64,000 bases of DNA from Moritella sp. (GCF_013215705.1 NZ_JABSQR010000004.1:248001-312000), one strand, 5' to 3'. Shown: positions 52,565-61,967, counted from the stretch's first letter. Made by a program: numbers and translations. Notes: a model not told the origin generated them from the sequence alone.

Positions 52565-53716
52565 ATGGATCCGCATATTACGGAATGGCTGAATCTTGCG
52601 ATTCGATGGATGCATATGATTTTTGGTATCGCTTGGATCGGTGCCTCATTCTATTTTGTATGGCTAGAAAATCACCTTAACCGCATCAATCCAAAAACAG
52701 GGTTAGCTGGCGATCTTTGGGCTATTCATGGTGGTGGTATTTATCACTTAGAAAAATACAAACTTGCACCAGAAAAAATGCCAGAAACCTTACATTGGTT
52801 TAAATGGGAAGCATACACCACTTTCCTTAGCGGTATCTCACTGTTAACGGTTGTGTATTATTTCAACGCACAATCTATGCTGATCGCACCAGCGTCGGGC
52901 TTAGTCGAATGGCAAGGTATTGCGATTGGTATCGCTACGATTGTACTGGGTTGGATTGTTTATCATGTATTATGTGAATCACCATTAGCACAGAAACCCG
53001 CCTTAATGGGCGCGGTATTAATGCTTATGATTATTGCCGTTGCATATGGACTATCACTGGTATTCACAGGCCGTGCTGCTTATATCCATGTTGGCGCGAT
53101 GATCGGCTCTATCATGGTCGGTAACGTATTCTTTGTGATCATGCCGGGCCAGCGTAAAATGGTGGCTGCGGTATCGAAAGGTGAACAACCTGATCCTAGA
53201 GATCCTGCTAAAGCACTATTACGCTCGCGTCATAATAACTACCTGACATTACCAGTGTTATTTATCATGATCAGTAATCACTTCCCAAGTACCTATGGCA
53301 GTGAGTACAACTGGTTAATATTAGCGGCGGTATCGATTATCAGTGTATTAGTACGTCATTACTTTAATACCCGCCATCTGCATCAAAAATACGCTTGGAC
53401 ATTACCGTTTGCTGCTTTCGCCATGATCACATTAGCGTTTGTGACGAAACCAACAGTCGATAACAGCGCACCACAAGTGGCGTTTAGTGAAGTACAAACT
53501 ATTGTCATCGAACGTTGCGCAATGTGTCATGCGACGGCCGGTGTAGCACCAATGGCAGGTGTTCATCTTGATACTCCAGAGAATATCAAGTTAAATTCAG
53601 ACCGGGTATTATCAGCTGTGCGCAACCGCGTTATGCCACAAGGCAATATCACCAAAATGACCGATGATGAACGCACCATCGTCGTCAATTGGATCAACCA
53701 AGGCGCGAAAATTTAA
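52565..53716 (+). CDS. puuD: Membrane urate hydroxylase PuuD with C-terminal cytochrome c domain
   Basis: A 383-residue inner-membrane protein with about eight helices (Urate_ox_N domain). WMHMIFGIAWIGASFYFVWL and GGGIYHLEKYKLAPEKMPE are family markers. The C-terminal domain after residue 300 has a cytochrome c heme motif, CAMCH at 318-322, and Met in the NRVMPQGN segment as possible axial ligand. This type oxidises urate to 5-hydroxyisourate and passes electrons to the respiratory chain, unlike soluble uricase. It is the last gene of the operon, 15 bases after allA, and is followed by a terminator. Confidence 0.93.
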   Translation: MDPHITEWLNLAIRWMHMIFGIAWIGASFYFVWLENHLNRINPKTGLAGDLWAIHGGGIYHLEKYKLAPEKMPETLHWFKWEAYTTFLSGISLLTVVYYFNAQSMLIAPASGLVEWQGIAIGIATIVLGWIVYHVLCESPLAQKPALMGAVLMLMIIAVAYGLSLVFTGRAAYIHVGAMIGSIMVGNVFFVIMPGQRKMVAAVSKGEQPDPRDPAKALLRSRHNNYLTLPVLFIMISNHFPSTYGSEYNWLILAAVSIISVLVRHYFNTRHLHQKYAWTLPFAAFAMITLAFVTKPTVDNSAPQVAFSEVQTIVIERCAMCHATAGVAPMAGVHLDTPENIKLNSDRVLSAVRNRVMPQGNITKMTDDERTIVVNWINQGAKI

Positions 53717-53742
53717 GCGCTTAACGGTCCGTATAAAACGAT

Positions 53743-53778
53743 AAATGCTACCCACAACATTGTGTGGTAGCGTTTTAA
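53743..53778 (+). terminator. Terminator of the puuE-puuD operon
   Basis: GCTACCCACAA and TTGTGTGGTAGC pair (one bulge) and run into GTTTTAA, about 30 bases after the puuD stop. Confidence 0.8.
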
Positions 53779-53847
53779 CAATATCAATGGAACAAAAAAC
53801 CTCCAAACTTGTCCTAACGCTATATAAAATCATAATAAGTTGCGTTA

Positions 53848-54420
53848 ATGGAACAATTAAACAATCACCTCTTTTCGACCATCAATCAGTTTGCTGGCCA
53901 AAACCAATTCTTTGACTACCTTTTCATTTGCTTCGCAGAAGCGATGCCTTATGCTTTTATCGCATTGGTCGTGATCTTATGGTTTTGCAGTAAAGAACAA
54001 TCGAAGCGTTATCTTATTAGTGCAACGCTGACTTCTGTTGTTGGTATCACGATTAATACACTTATTGCTCAGGTTTATTTCCACCCGCGCCCTTTTATGA
54101 ACGATTTGGGTACAACGCTTGTCGCTCATGCGCCAAGTACATCATTTCCCTCTGATCACACCACATTTATGTTTTGTATCACCTTTAGCTTACTGTGCCA
54201 TCAAACAACAAGAACAGTCGCATTAGGATTGACGGTATTAGCCGTTATCGGGGGATTATCTCGGGTCTATATTGGCGTGCATTTTCCTTTCGACATAGCC
54301 GCAGCAGCGGTTGTCAGTGGCTTTGCAGCAATGGTAGTACATGCCGCGCGTTATAAACTGCAGGCATGCTACAACATGATTATTGCAACAGGGGAAGTCT
54401 TAACAAAGCGGATGTTATAA
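53848..54420 (+). CDS. PAP2-family phosphatase (BcrC/undecaprenyl-diphosphatase-like)
   Basis: A 190-residue, five- to six-helix membrane protein. The acid-phosphatase signature is split into VYFHPRPF, APSTSFPSDHTTF and SRVYIGVHFPFDIAAAAVVS, i.e. the RP, PSDH and SR-x5-H motifs. It likely dephosphorylates undecaprenyl diphosphate for recycling the cell-wall lipid carrier. It has its own short upstream region and is not functionally tied to the purine genes. Confidence 0.9.
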   Translation: MEQLNNHLFSTINQFAGQNQFFDYLFICFAEAMPYAFIALVVILWFCSKEQSKRYLISATLTSVVGITINTLIAQVYFHPRPFMNDLGTTLVAHAPSTSFPSDHTTFMFCITFSLLCHQTTRTVALGLTVLAVIGGLSRVYIGVHFPFDIAAAAVVSGFAAMVVHAARYKLQACYNMIIATGEVLTKRML

Positions 54421-54440
54421 TTAGATGATAAAATGAGGGG

Positions 54441-54473
54441 GTAACCAGCAATACTTGAGTATTTGCTGGTTAC
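54441..54473. terminator. Hairpin between convergent PAP2 and HD-GYP genes
   Basis: GTAACCAGCAATACT and AGTATTTGCTGGTTAC form a stem of about 15 pairs with a one-base bulge. T runs are weak on both sides, but the site between two stop codons supports a terminator. Confidence 0.65.
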
Positions 54474-54489
54474 TACGCTGTGCTAATCG

Positions 54490-55662
54490 TTACGCTTCAC
54501 TAACTAAGAAACGCATGATCTCTGCCATGTCTAAGTTAAAATCATCCGCTCTTACCGACTCAGCAATACCATCATCGACCATCGACAGATCAATCTGATT
54601 CGAATTTTCGAAATCTCGCTTATCTAAACTATAAAACGAGTTCACTTTAGGGCGAGTAGGATCGATCTTATTGTAACTTTCAACAATCGCTAAACGATTA
54701 GAGTTTAATTTAACCAGTGAGCCAACCGGATACACGCCCATACATTTAATAAAGGCATGGACTAAGTTCAAATCTAATTGTCCATCTTGAGCAAGACTAC
54801 GCAAAATAGAGAAGGATTTTAACTGGGTCAAACCTTCCTTATAACAGCGGTTGGCCGTTAATGCATCATAGATGTCACAGATAGACAGCATTCTGCCATA
54901 GCGAGATATTTTCTGCCCAGCTAAACCGAACGGATAACCTTCACCATTTAATTTTTCATGATGACAAGCTGCAACATTTAAGCTGGCTTTCGAAATACCC
55001 GGAATTGATTTAATAATATCGATAGAGTGATTGACATGTAGTTTCATAATCTCAAACTCATCAGCGGTCAATTTCCCCGGCTTATGCAGAATATGGTCTG
55101 GTGTGCGAATCTTGCCGATATCATGCAAAAAAGCACCTATAGCAAGCTCTTCGATATCCGTTTTGTTAATCCCTAAATAACGACAAAATAACGCCATTAA
55201 CATAGAGACCGCAAATGAATGCTCTAACAAATACTCATCTTTATTACGGATATTAACCGCGCACATTAACGCGTCAGAATTGGTAAATATGGTCTCAATT
55301 AATTCACTAGTGAGCGTTTTAACTGACAGAAGGTCTATTTCCATTCCTTCTTCAATGTGCTGAAACATTCTCTTCTGTATTTCTTTAGACGTTGAGATAA
55401 GCGCCTTAGCTTGCGTCATCTTCACACTGAAATTACGTTTACGTTCAAGTGTATCAGCGCTTAAAGCATCCGCCGCCATTTTTTCATCAAATTTTTCGGT
55501 ATCAACTAATACCCGTTTAATCCCAAATTCAATCAGTTTATTAAGTACAATCTCATTTTTCACCCATTCTGCTTGTGTAAGCCTGAAACTGCCTGTTTGA
55601 ACAGTTATTTTTTCGATGTAAGTACCAACAACAATGTCGGTAATATCTTGTTCTATAAGCAT
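54490..55662 (-). CDS. HD-GYP phosphodiesterase (c-di-GMP) with N-terminal DUF3391 domain
   Basis: A 390-residue cytoplasmic protein. Residues 1-120 match DUF3391 (DITDIVVGTYIEKITVQTGS). The HD-GYP domain starts near 130: HSFAVSMLMALFCRYLG, the metal pair H180-D181 in FLHDIGKIRTPD, and HHEKLNGEGYPFGLAG (234-249) with the GYP motif. It is expected to hydrolyse c-di-GMP to GMP or pGpG, opposite to the cyclase at 17.4-18.3 kb. CDIYDALTANRCYKEG is another conserved part. Environmental signal unknown. Confidence 0.93.
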   Translation of the reverse strand: MLIEQDITDIVVGTYIEKITVQTGSFRLTQAEWVKNEIVLNKLIEFGIKRVLVDTEKFDEKMAADALSADTLERKRNFSVKMTQAKALISTSKEIQKRMFQHIEEGMEIDLLSVKTLTSELIETIFTNSDALMCAVNIRNKDEYLLEHSFAVSMLMALFCRYLGINKTDIEELAIGAFLHDIGKIRTPDHILHKPGKLTADEFEIMKLHVNHSIDIIKSIPGISKASLNVAACHHEKLNGEGYPFGLAGQKISRYGRMLSICDIYDALTANRCYKEGLTQLKSFSILRSLAQDGQLDLNLVHAFIKCMGVYPVGSLVKLNSNRLAIVESYNKIDPTRPKVNSFYSLDKRDFENSNQIDLSMVDDGIAESVRADDFNLDMAEIMRFLVSEA

Positions 55663-56038
55663 TACAACTAACTCAAGAAAGGTTACAGTTTCAATGATAG
55701 CTATTTTATCACCATATAACCCGCAAATACACCAAATAACCGACCTGCTCTTTATGCTAATACTACAATTTTCATTTTATGTTCAAGGTACATAGCTTGT
55801 AACTTAACCGCTAAACATTTTAAATAGCATACACTCAGCCAAGCTCCTCAACGAGGTGATAGATAAATTGATTTGTCGCCGTTTGTTACATATCTTTAGT
55901 TAATACCAAAAGCGACATTTCTATCGGTGAGAGCACATGACATTTTAAATGGGGTTTAACAGCCGCTATTATATGCATAGCTTTTAATTAATAAAATCTG
56001 TATATTTTTAACATTCAGTTAAGAACAGTTGAACAAGT
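55663..56038. other. Intergenic region between HD-GYP and LysR genes
   Basis: About 375 AT-rich bases holding the divergent promoters of the HD-GYP and LysR genes. No gene, RNA or repeat was recognised. Confidence 0.5.
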
Positions 56039-56941
56039 ATGAATCTATCGTTAAAGCAATTACGTGTTTTTGTTGCCGTCAGCCAGCAACAAAGTATTAC
56101 CCACGCAGCAAAGACATTATTTCTAACCAAAGCAGCGGTAAGCATGGCATTAAGCGAACTTGAGAATCAATTGGGGCAACAATTATTTGATCGTACCAAT
56201 AACCGCTTACATCTAAACCCTTACGGTCAACGTTTATTACCTATCGCTGATGAATTACTGCAGCGCGCAGCCAGCATTGACACCTTATTCCTACAATCAG
56301 GTCAACTCATTGGTGAGCTTGCAATTGGTGCCAGTGAAACTATAGGTAACCAGTTATGTCCTTGGCTGCTTGCCCAATTCATTCAATTGACAGCACATAC
56401 CCAACAAACGCTGCATATCAGCAACAGCGCAAATATTGCTGATATGATATTAAGTTACCAATTGGATATCGGGCTTATCGAAGGTGATGTTAAGCACAGT
56501 GACATTGAAACAATCCCTTGGATAAAAGATGAAATGTGCATTATTGTCGCCTCAAATCATGCATTGCTGAAAAATACCAGCTTAACGCTGCCAGACTTAC
56601 GCGACAATACTTGGGTATTACGCGAGCCGGGGTCAGGAAGTCGGGCTTTCTTTGAAAGCCACATTGCCCCCTCTGTTGCACAATGGCAGCTGGCCTACGA
56701 GCTAAACTCGATTGAAGCACAACTTAACTTTGTCGCCGCTGGATTAGGTCTGGCCTGCGTCTCTAAATTCAGTGCGACACATGCCTTGGCCAATGGTCGG
56801 GTGCAGATATTGCAGCTAGATAACAAATTAGAACGACAATACAAAATAATAATGCACAAAAAAAAATACAAAAGTGAATTAATATCCGCGTTTATCGACT
56901 TTAGCCAACAGTGGGATGCAACAGCCTTAATCACCACATAA
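56039..56941 (+). CDS. LysR-family transcriptional regulator (YeiE-like)
   Basis: A 300-residue LTTR. The N-terminal winged helix is LSLKQLRVFVAVSQQQSITH and AAKTLFLTKAAVSMALSELE; the effector domain covers about 90-295 (GELAIGASETIGNQLCPWLL; LDIGLIEGDVKHSDIE; WVLREPGSGSRAFFESHI). It resembles E. coli YeiE, which responds to sulfite-type signals. Target genes are not evident; the flanking HD-GYP and purine genes are both possible. Confidence 0.85.
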   Translation: MNLSLKQLRVFVAVSQQQSITHAAKTLFLTKAAVSMALSELENQLGQQLFDRTNNRLHLNPYGQRLLPIADELLQRAASIDTLFLQSGQLIGELAIGASETIGNQLCPWLLAQFIQLTAHTQQTLHISNSANIADMILSYQLDIGLIEGDVKHSDIETIPWIKDEMCIIVASNHALLKNTSLTLPDLRDNTWVLREPGSGSRAFFESHIAPSVAQWQLAYELNSIEAQLNFVAAGLGLACVSKFSATHALANGRVQILQLDNKLERQYKIIMHKKKYKSELISAFIDFSQQWDATALITT

Positions 56942-57154
56942 AGCATTATAAAATCAGTGGTCGCCACCAGCGACGAACAAAACATACGCGAGTATTAATA
57001 TCATATAGGCTGATAATTTAAGGCAATTAAATGTTGAATCGACCCATATTATCTACCCCGTTTCGGTTCAGACTTTACTACTACAAATTCAAGATTTACA
57101 TGTACAATACGATCACATCATTAACAATTATACTTTTAATCCTAAATTTTAGGT

Positions 57155-57382
57155 AAAAAAAAGGAGTAGCAAACGCTACTCCTGTCGTAATAGTTAATTA
57201 AATTATTACGCCTGAATACATCGCCAACCTAGCTGGCAATTTCAGGATAAAGTATACTTACTTCTTTGATATAAAATATTCAAATAGCTGTTGCTAGGCA
57301 AGCGGTCGAAAGGAATAAAAGTACCCTTGCCAAATAAGTACACATACAACTCAAACTCGTGCGAAGCTTGAGTATCCGTGCT
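57155..57382 (-). ncRNA. Candidate structured small RNA
   Basis: No reading frame of useful length exists here on the minus strand, yet the segment looks transcribed leftwards. A TTGACC-N17-TTTAAT promoter lies just upstream, and the 3' end is GGAGTAGC-loop-GCTACTCC followed by eight Ts (57155-57182). Between them are further inverted repeats: ACTCAA/TTGAGT (57349-57373), GGCAAG/CTTGCC (57297-57331), CCTGAA/TTCAGG (57211-57246) and CGTAATA/TATTACG (57186-57210). The 3' end faces the stop of the LysR gene. A TATACT box at 57251-57256 could start a shorter form of about 90 bases. It is unlike any small RNA I know by sequence. Regulation and targets are unknown. Confidence 0.55.
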
Positions 57383-57388
57383 AAGACC

Positions 57389-57417
57389 ATTAAACAAAAA
57401 ACTGACTTACTGGTCAA
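57389..57417 (-). promoter_or_regulatory. Sigma-70 promoter of the candidate small RNA
   Basis: TTGACC (57412-57417) and TTTAAT (57389-57394) are separated by 17 bases on the minus strand. Each differs from consensus by one base. Start predicted near 57382. Confidence 0.6.
57402..57417. promoter_or_regulatory. RutR-like operator overlapping the small RNA promoter
   Basis: TTGACCAGTAAGTCAG (minus strand) has one perfect RutR half (TTGACCA) and a partial second half relative to TTGACCA-N2-TGGTCAA. It lies about 140 bases upstream of a RutR-like TetR gene and overlaps the -35 box of the small RNA. Confidence 0.4.
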
Positions 57418-57554
57418 GTTTTAATGTGGGATTTGTTAGTTTTTTGTAAAACTCCTATACAATCATATGTCATTATATAATGCATACAGTTTTATATAGC
57501 TTTCAATAATGTCTATAACTTTATATAAGTAACTGCGAAAGGATGAATATAAGT

Positions 57555-58193
57555 ATGTCTACCATACGGAAGAAAAACGAAGCAAAGATTTTAAAGGCTG
57601 CCAGTCAAGTGTTTGCCAGTGAAGGTTACGCAGCAACAAAAACCATTGATATCGCGAAACTTGCCGGTGTACCTAAGGCTAATGTCTATTATTATTTTGG
57701 TAATAAAGAGACACTATACTCTGCTGTATTGGAAACGATCATTGAACCATTACTCAGCGCAACTCATCCGATTGAAACCATTGATAACCCCGCTATCGCC
57801 TTAACCGAATACATCAAGACCAAGCTAATCATCTCTCGAGATTATCCTTATGCATCTAAAGTATTTGCCAATGAGATCATGCGTGGTTCGCCATTATTAT
57901 CACCTGAAATACGCCAGCGTTTAATGAATCAAAGTACCTTTTTGCTCGATAAATTTACGCAATGGATTGACGCGGGTCAGATGGATAACGTATCACCACA
58001 CCATCTGTTATTTATGATCTGGTCTTCGACCCAAACTTATGCCGACTTTAGCTGGCAGATTAATGCCGTGATGGGGAAATCATCACTGACAGCCAGTGAT
58101 TATGATGATGCGGCGCATCTCATCAGCCAACTGGTCCTAAAGGGCTGTAATGTGCGCTCTGGTGACGACACCGTGATATCGACTTCTGGTTAG
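57555..58193 (+). CDS. TetR-family regulator, RutR-like
   Basis: A protein of about 212 residues. The helix-turn-helix is KILKAASQVFASEGYAATKT, with DIAKLAGVPKANVYYYFGNK following. The C-terminal part (KLIISRDYPYASKVFANEIM; HHLLFMIWSSTQTYADFSWQ) matches RutR, which senses uracil/thymine and controls pyrimidine and purine use in E. coli. In this gene neighbourhood, a role in purine or pyrimidine catabolism is likely. The ATG at 57555 is preferred since the earlier one (57543) abuts AAGG too closely. Its stop overlaps that of the convergent glycosyltransferase gene. Confidence 0.85.
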   Translation: MSTIRKKNEAKILKAASQVFASEGYAATKTIDIAKLAGVPKANVYYYFGNKETLYSAVLETIIEPLLSATHPIETIDNPAIALTEYIKTKLIISRDYPYASKVFANEIMRGSPLLSPEIRQRLMNQSTFLLDKFTQWIDAGQMDNVSPHHLLFMIWSSTQTYADFSWQINAVMGKSSLTASDYDDAAHLISQLVLKGCNVRSGDDTVISTSG

Positions 58194-59122
58194 GCACTCG
58201 GGCTTAAAATTAATTTTTTTATATCGCCTAAGCCATTTTTAATACGTCGAATTTGAGGGTTAAGTAAAAAAGCATAACCCTCATAACGCAGCGCACGCAT
58301 AAATTTTTTCTGCGTACGATAATAGTCGGCATACCCTTCTTTTAATTTAGCATCAGCCAAGGTAAACGTATGCTTGCTTAATCCAACCCCACGCTGCTTA
58401 TAATCGCTAATTATCTGTTCAACACACTCTAGATGTTGTAAACGCTTACTATCAGTCTGAGTTATAGAATCTTTACGTATAAGATACCCTGTATAGCTTT
58501 TAGTTAAGACTGCCACTTCAAAGTGCTCACAAATTTTCAGCCACAACTGCCAATCTTCGCAATAACTCATATCCACATCAAACAAGCCAACGGTCTCAAA
58601 AACAGATGCTTTGACCATCACGGTTGATGTACCGACCACATTATGAGCCAATACCTGAGCTAAGGGCTGTTTGATACAATGGCTAGACGACGTCACACCT
58701 GTAAATTGATTCCAATAACCGAAACAATCAACAATGTACTGGTACTGCTCGTTCGTATGGTCATAATTAGTAAATGACATCGCCACAGTCGGATTCGCCT
58801 CATGCAATGCTAACTGCGCCGATAGTTTGCCGTGATACCAATAATCATCAGCATCTAAAAATGCAATATACGTACCCTCGGCTTGCTCTATCGCGGTATT
58901 ACGCGCACCTGAAGCACCCAGCCCCGAAGTGGTAATAACCTTAACGCAAGCCTCCTGCTGACTTAAACATTCAAGGTATTGAGCGGTCTCATCACTGCTA
59001 TTATCATTAACAATAATGATTTCGACATCGCTTCGGTCTTGCTCAAAAATACTATTTATCGCTTTCGGCAAATATGCCAAACAGTTATAACTCGGAATAA
59101 TCACAGACACTGTATACCCCAT
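58190..59122 (-). CDS. Glycosyltransferase family 2
   Basis: A 310-residue GT-A-fold glycosyltransferase. VSVIIPSYNCLAYLPKAINS is the opening; IIVNDNSSDETAQYL binds the nucleotide; the DxD-type motif is in YIAFLDADDYWYHGKL. A second acidic segment is MSYCEDWQLWLKICEHF. It adds a sugar to a surface polysaccharide or lipid; the acceptor is unknown. It stands beside the divergent GT4 gene. Confidence 0.9.
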   Translation of the reverse strand: MGYTVSVIIPSYNCLAYLPKAINSIFEQDRSDVEIIIVNDNSSDETAQYLECLSQQEACVKVITTSGLGASGARNTAIEQAEGTYIAFLDADDYWYHGKLSAQLALHEANPTVAMSFTNYDHTNEQYQYIVDCFGYWNQFTGVTSSSHCIKQPLAQVLAHNVVGTSTVMVKASVFETVGLFDVDMSYCEDWQLWLKICEHFEVAVLTKSYTGYLIRKDSITQTDSKRLQHLECVEQIISDYKQRGVGLSKHTFTLADAKLKEGYADYYRTQKKFMRALRYEGYAFLLNPQIRRIKNGLGDIKKLILSPSA

Positions 59123-59320
59123 AACACCACCCTTATGTTATCTGCCGACACCGACGTTTAGCGCCCTGAACAATAATTCCATTTATATACTATTATTTAT
59201 CAAAGGCTCATTTATTTATCAAAGACTTAATTTTTATAAATTCATGTTGATAAGCCTAGTTAATAAATTTTTTTTGGCTCTAAGATTATGGACAATCGAA
59301 TACAGAGAGAATGATCTGAG

Positions 59321-60484
59321 ATGAAAAAAGTGGCATTTTTAGCCCCCTCATACCCGGTACTGAGTGAGACATTTATTCGCACTGAAGTGGACTCGGTAAA
59401 AGCCTGCGGTCACCCAGTTTGTGTCATGACATTTATCAAATATCATGACTGTAGTGAATTTAGCTATGATACTCATGAGATAGGTGCCAACTTTTACCTG
59501 TCTTTGCTGACAACCCTCAGCCTCGCTGGCATGGTAAGAGCACTGTCTTTTATTGCCAAACAGCACGCTATGCCTAAATTATCTTTATTTCGATATAGCC
59601 TCAATCTGGCGCTACAAATGCGCAAAGAGGGCGTTAATCATGTCCATGCGCATTTTGCACAGCATACCTGCGCACATGCCATCACTGCCGCTAAAATGAT
59701 GGGGATAACGAGCTCCTTTGTCGCCCATGGCCATGATCTGTATGAAGCACCTTACGATGTTCACTTGAAGGTGAATAACAGCAATTTTGTGGTTGCGGTG
59801 TGCAAAGATATGGAACACCATTTAAAGCAAATTAATAGCGATAAAATAAAGTTATTGCATTGTGGTGTTAAAATTAATGAATTTCCGCCCCCCCAATCAT
59901 CATCTGCCAAGCGCCATATAACAACCCCGATTAGACTGGTCTTTTTAGGTCGTTTAGTCGAACAAAAAGGCCTAAATTATCTGATCCAAAGTCTGCATGA
60001 TCTAGCGCAGCAGCACTTGATTACTCTCGATATTATTGGTGATGGAGCACTGCGTTCAAGCTTGCAGCAGCAAGTGCATACATTGGGTTTATCAAAAATA
60101 GTGCACTTCCTTGGCGCTAAATCGCCACATTGGGTTCACCATAATCTCGCCACCTTTGATTGCCTCGTCGCGCCATTTTGCGTGTCACAATCAGGTGGCG
60201 TTGATACTGGTCCGCTCGTGCTAAAAGAAGCTATGGCTTCTGGTGTCCCTGTGATAACCACAGATCTAATGGGTTGCAAAGAGATTGTCGCGCCAGGTAC
60301 GGGATTGATTGTAAAACAAAAAGATAGCCAATCACTGAGCCACGCCATCATTGAGTTTATCCATTACCCGTACGAAAAACGTCAAGAAATGAGACGTTTA
60401 GCACGCTTAAATATAGAAAATAACTTTGATGCTTTGCATCAGGCAAAAAGTCTATCTCATTGGATTGAAAATTGCGCCAGCTAA
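59321..60484 (+). CDS. Glycosyltransferase family 4 (WcaL/colanic-acid type)
   Basis: A 387-residue GT-B-fold glycosyltransferase. APSYPVLSETFIRTEVDSV and VNHVHAHFAQHTCAHAITAA characterise exopolysaccharide GT4 enzymes; the donor-binding part is RLVFLGRLVEQKGLNYLIQS, then GPLVLKEAMASGVPVITTD. It probably builds a capsular or exopolysaccharide repeat unit, perhaps with the GT2 gene next to it. No other polysaccharide genes are in the window. Confidence 0.9.
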   Translation: MKKVAFLAPSYPVLSETFIRTEVDSVKACGHPVCVMTFIKYHDCSEFSYDTHEIGANFYLSLLTTLSLAGMVRALSFIAKQHAMPKLSLFRYSLNLALQMRKEGVNHVHAHFAQHTCAHAITAAKMMGITSSFVAHGHDLYEAPYDVHLKVNNSNFVVAVCKDMEHHLKQINSDKIKLLHCGVKINEFPPPQSSSAKRHITTPIRLVFLGRLVEQKGLNYLIQSLHDLAQQHLITLDIIGDGALRSSLQQQVHTLGLSKIVHFLGAKSPHWVHHNLATFDCLVAPFCVSQSGGVDTGPLVLKEAMASGVPVITTDLMGCKEIVAPGTGLIVKQKDSQSLSHAIIEFIHYPYEKRQEMRRLARLNIENNFDALHQAKSLSHWIENCAS

Positions 60485-60572
60485 GCCGCGAACAGGCATG
60501 CTTACTGCTGTATCATTAGGTTAAATAGCCCTATTCAGAACGACTAGTTACAGAATAGTTACGGACTGAATA

Positions 60573-61880
60573 TTACAGACTGCTATAACGGTTTTCACCA
60601 AACACATAAGTTTCGCATACAACACGATCATCACCCATGAGCATTAATGCAAACAAGGTTTCTTCTAACGACGTTGAGTTTTCCATACGGAACTTAAGTA
60701 AGGGGGTAGCCGCCAAATCTAATACCACGAAATCAGCTTCTTTACCGACTGCCAAGTTACCAATTTTGTCTTCTAAGCGTAATGCTTTCGCGCCGCCTAA
60801 CGTCGCTAAAAATAATGATTTAAACGGGCTTAACGCCTTGCCCTGCAGCTGCAATACTTTATACGCTTCGTTCATTGTTGATAATAATGAGAAACACGTA
60901 CCCGCACCTACATCCGTACCCATGCCCACATTAATACCAAATTTTTCTAGGCGTGGCAGATCTAATAGACCTGAACCCAAGAATAAGTTTGACGTAGGGC
61001 AGAAAGCGACTGCCGAACCGGTATCAGCTAAACGCTGACATTCGCTATCACACAAATGAATTCCGTGGGCAAATACTGATCGTTCGCTTAACAGACCATG
61101 ATGGTCGTAAACGTCTAAATAATTAGTACGTTCAGGGAATAACTCTTTAACCCACTCAATCTCTTTTAAGTTTTCTGATAAATGCGTGTGCAGATACAGA
61201 TCAGGGTATTCACTTAACAAACGCGCCGCAACATCAAGCTGCTCAGGAGTGCTTGTCGGGGCAAAACGAGGCGTAACCGCATAGTGTAAACGGCCTTTGT
61301 GGTGCCAGCGTTCGATCAGCTCTTTACTGTCTTCATAACAACTTTCAAGGGTATCAGTTAAGAAATCAGGCGCATTACGATCCATCATCACTTTACCGCA
61401 GATGATACGCATATTACGTAATTGTGCTTGGGTGAAGAAGCTATCAACCGATTGTTTATGCACAGTACCAAACACTAACGCGGTCGTGGTACCGTTACTC
61501 ATTAACTCTTGTAAGAAGATCTCTGCCACTTTAGTCGCATGCTCAGGATCATCAAACTTACCTTCCGCTGGGAAAGTATAGTTATTTAACCAATCGAGTA
61601 ATTGCTCACCATACGACGCGATCATACCCGTCTGTGGGTAATGCACATGGGTATCAATAAAACCCGATGTGATGATTTTATTTTCAAATATTTTAACATC
61701 GATATCGCTGCTTTCATCAGCAAGAATGTCTTGGGCATTACCTAGCGCTTGCACGATACCGTTTTCAATAATCATGGCACCGTCAGCAAAATATTCGTAC
61801 GAATTTTCCATACCGACTTTATCGGGATCACCAATGCTGTGTAATATTGCTGATCGGTATGCGGTTCGAATTGTACTCAT
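60573..61880 (-). CDS. guaD: Guanine deaminase
   Basis: A 435-residue amidohydrolase. Zinc ligands are H78/H80 in GFIDTHVHYPQTG; further motifs are HTHLSENLKEIEWVKELFPE, FAHGIHLCDSECQRLADTGS and NVGMGTDVGAGTCFSLL. It converts guanine to xanthine plus ammonia, feeding XdhAB. LRLEDKIGNLAVGKEADFVV is the usual C-terminal part. AAGGA precedes the ATG. It lies 87 bases downstream of xdhC and is probably in the xdh operon. Confidence 0.96.
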   Translation of the reverse strand: MSTIRTAYRSAILHSIGDPDKVGMENSYEYFADGAMIIENGIVQALGNAQDILADESSDIDVKIFENKIITSGFIDTHVHYPQTGMIASYGEQLLDWLNNYTFPAEGKFDDPEHATKVAEIFLQELMSNGTTTALVFGTVHKQSVDSFFTQAQLRNMRIICGKVMMDRNAPDFLTDTLESCYEDSKELIERWHHKGRLHYAVTPRFAPTSTPEQLDVAARLLSEYPDLYLHTHLSENLKEIEWVKELFPERTNYLDVYDHHGLLSERSVFAHGIHLCDSECQRLADTGSAVAFCPTSNLFLGSGLLDLPRLEKFGINVGMGTDVGAGTCFSLLSTMNEAYKVLQLQGKALSPFKSLFLATLGGAKALRLEDKIGNLAVGKEADFVVLDLAATPLLKFRMENSTSLEETLFALMLMGDDRVVCETYVFGENRYSSL

Positions 61881-61967
61881 TTAAAAATTCCTTCATTATG
61901 CTGCTGCATCGTATCTCACGCTATCCTAATACTCTGGTGATAGCGTGTCTACAAAACACTGCCTATA

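Noticed and set aside
57155-57182. Terminator for the LysR gene at 56039-56941
   Set aside because: The T run lies on the minus strand, so the hairpin ends a leftward transcript, not the rightward LysR message.
60637-61038. A 133-codon plus-strand frame inside guaD
   Set aside because: Opposite-strand shadow of a conserved enzyme gene; composition not protein-like.
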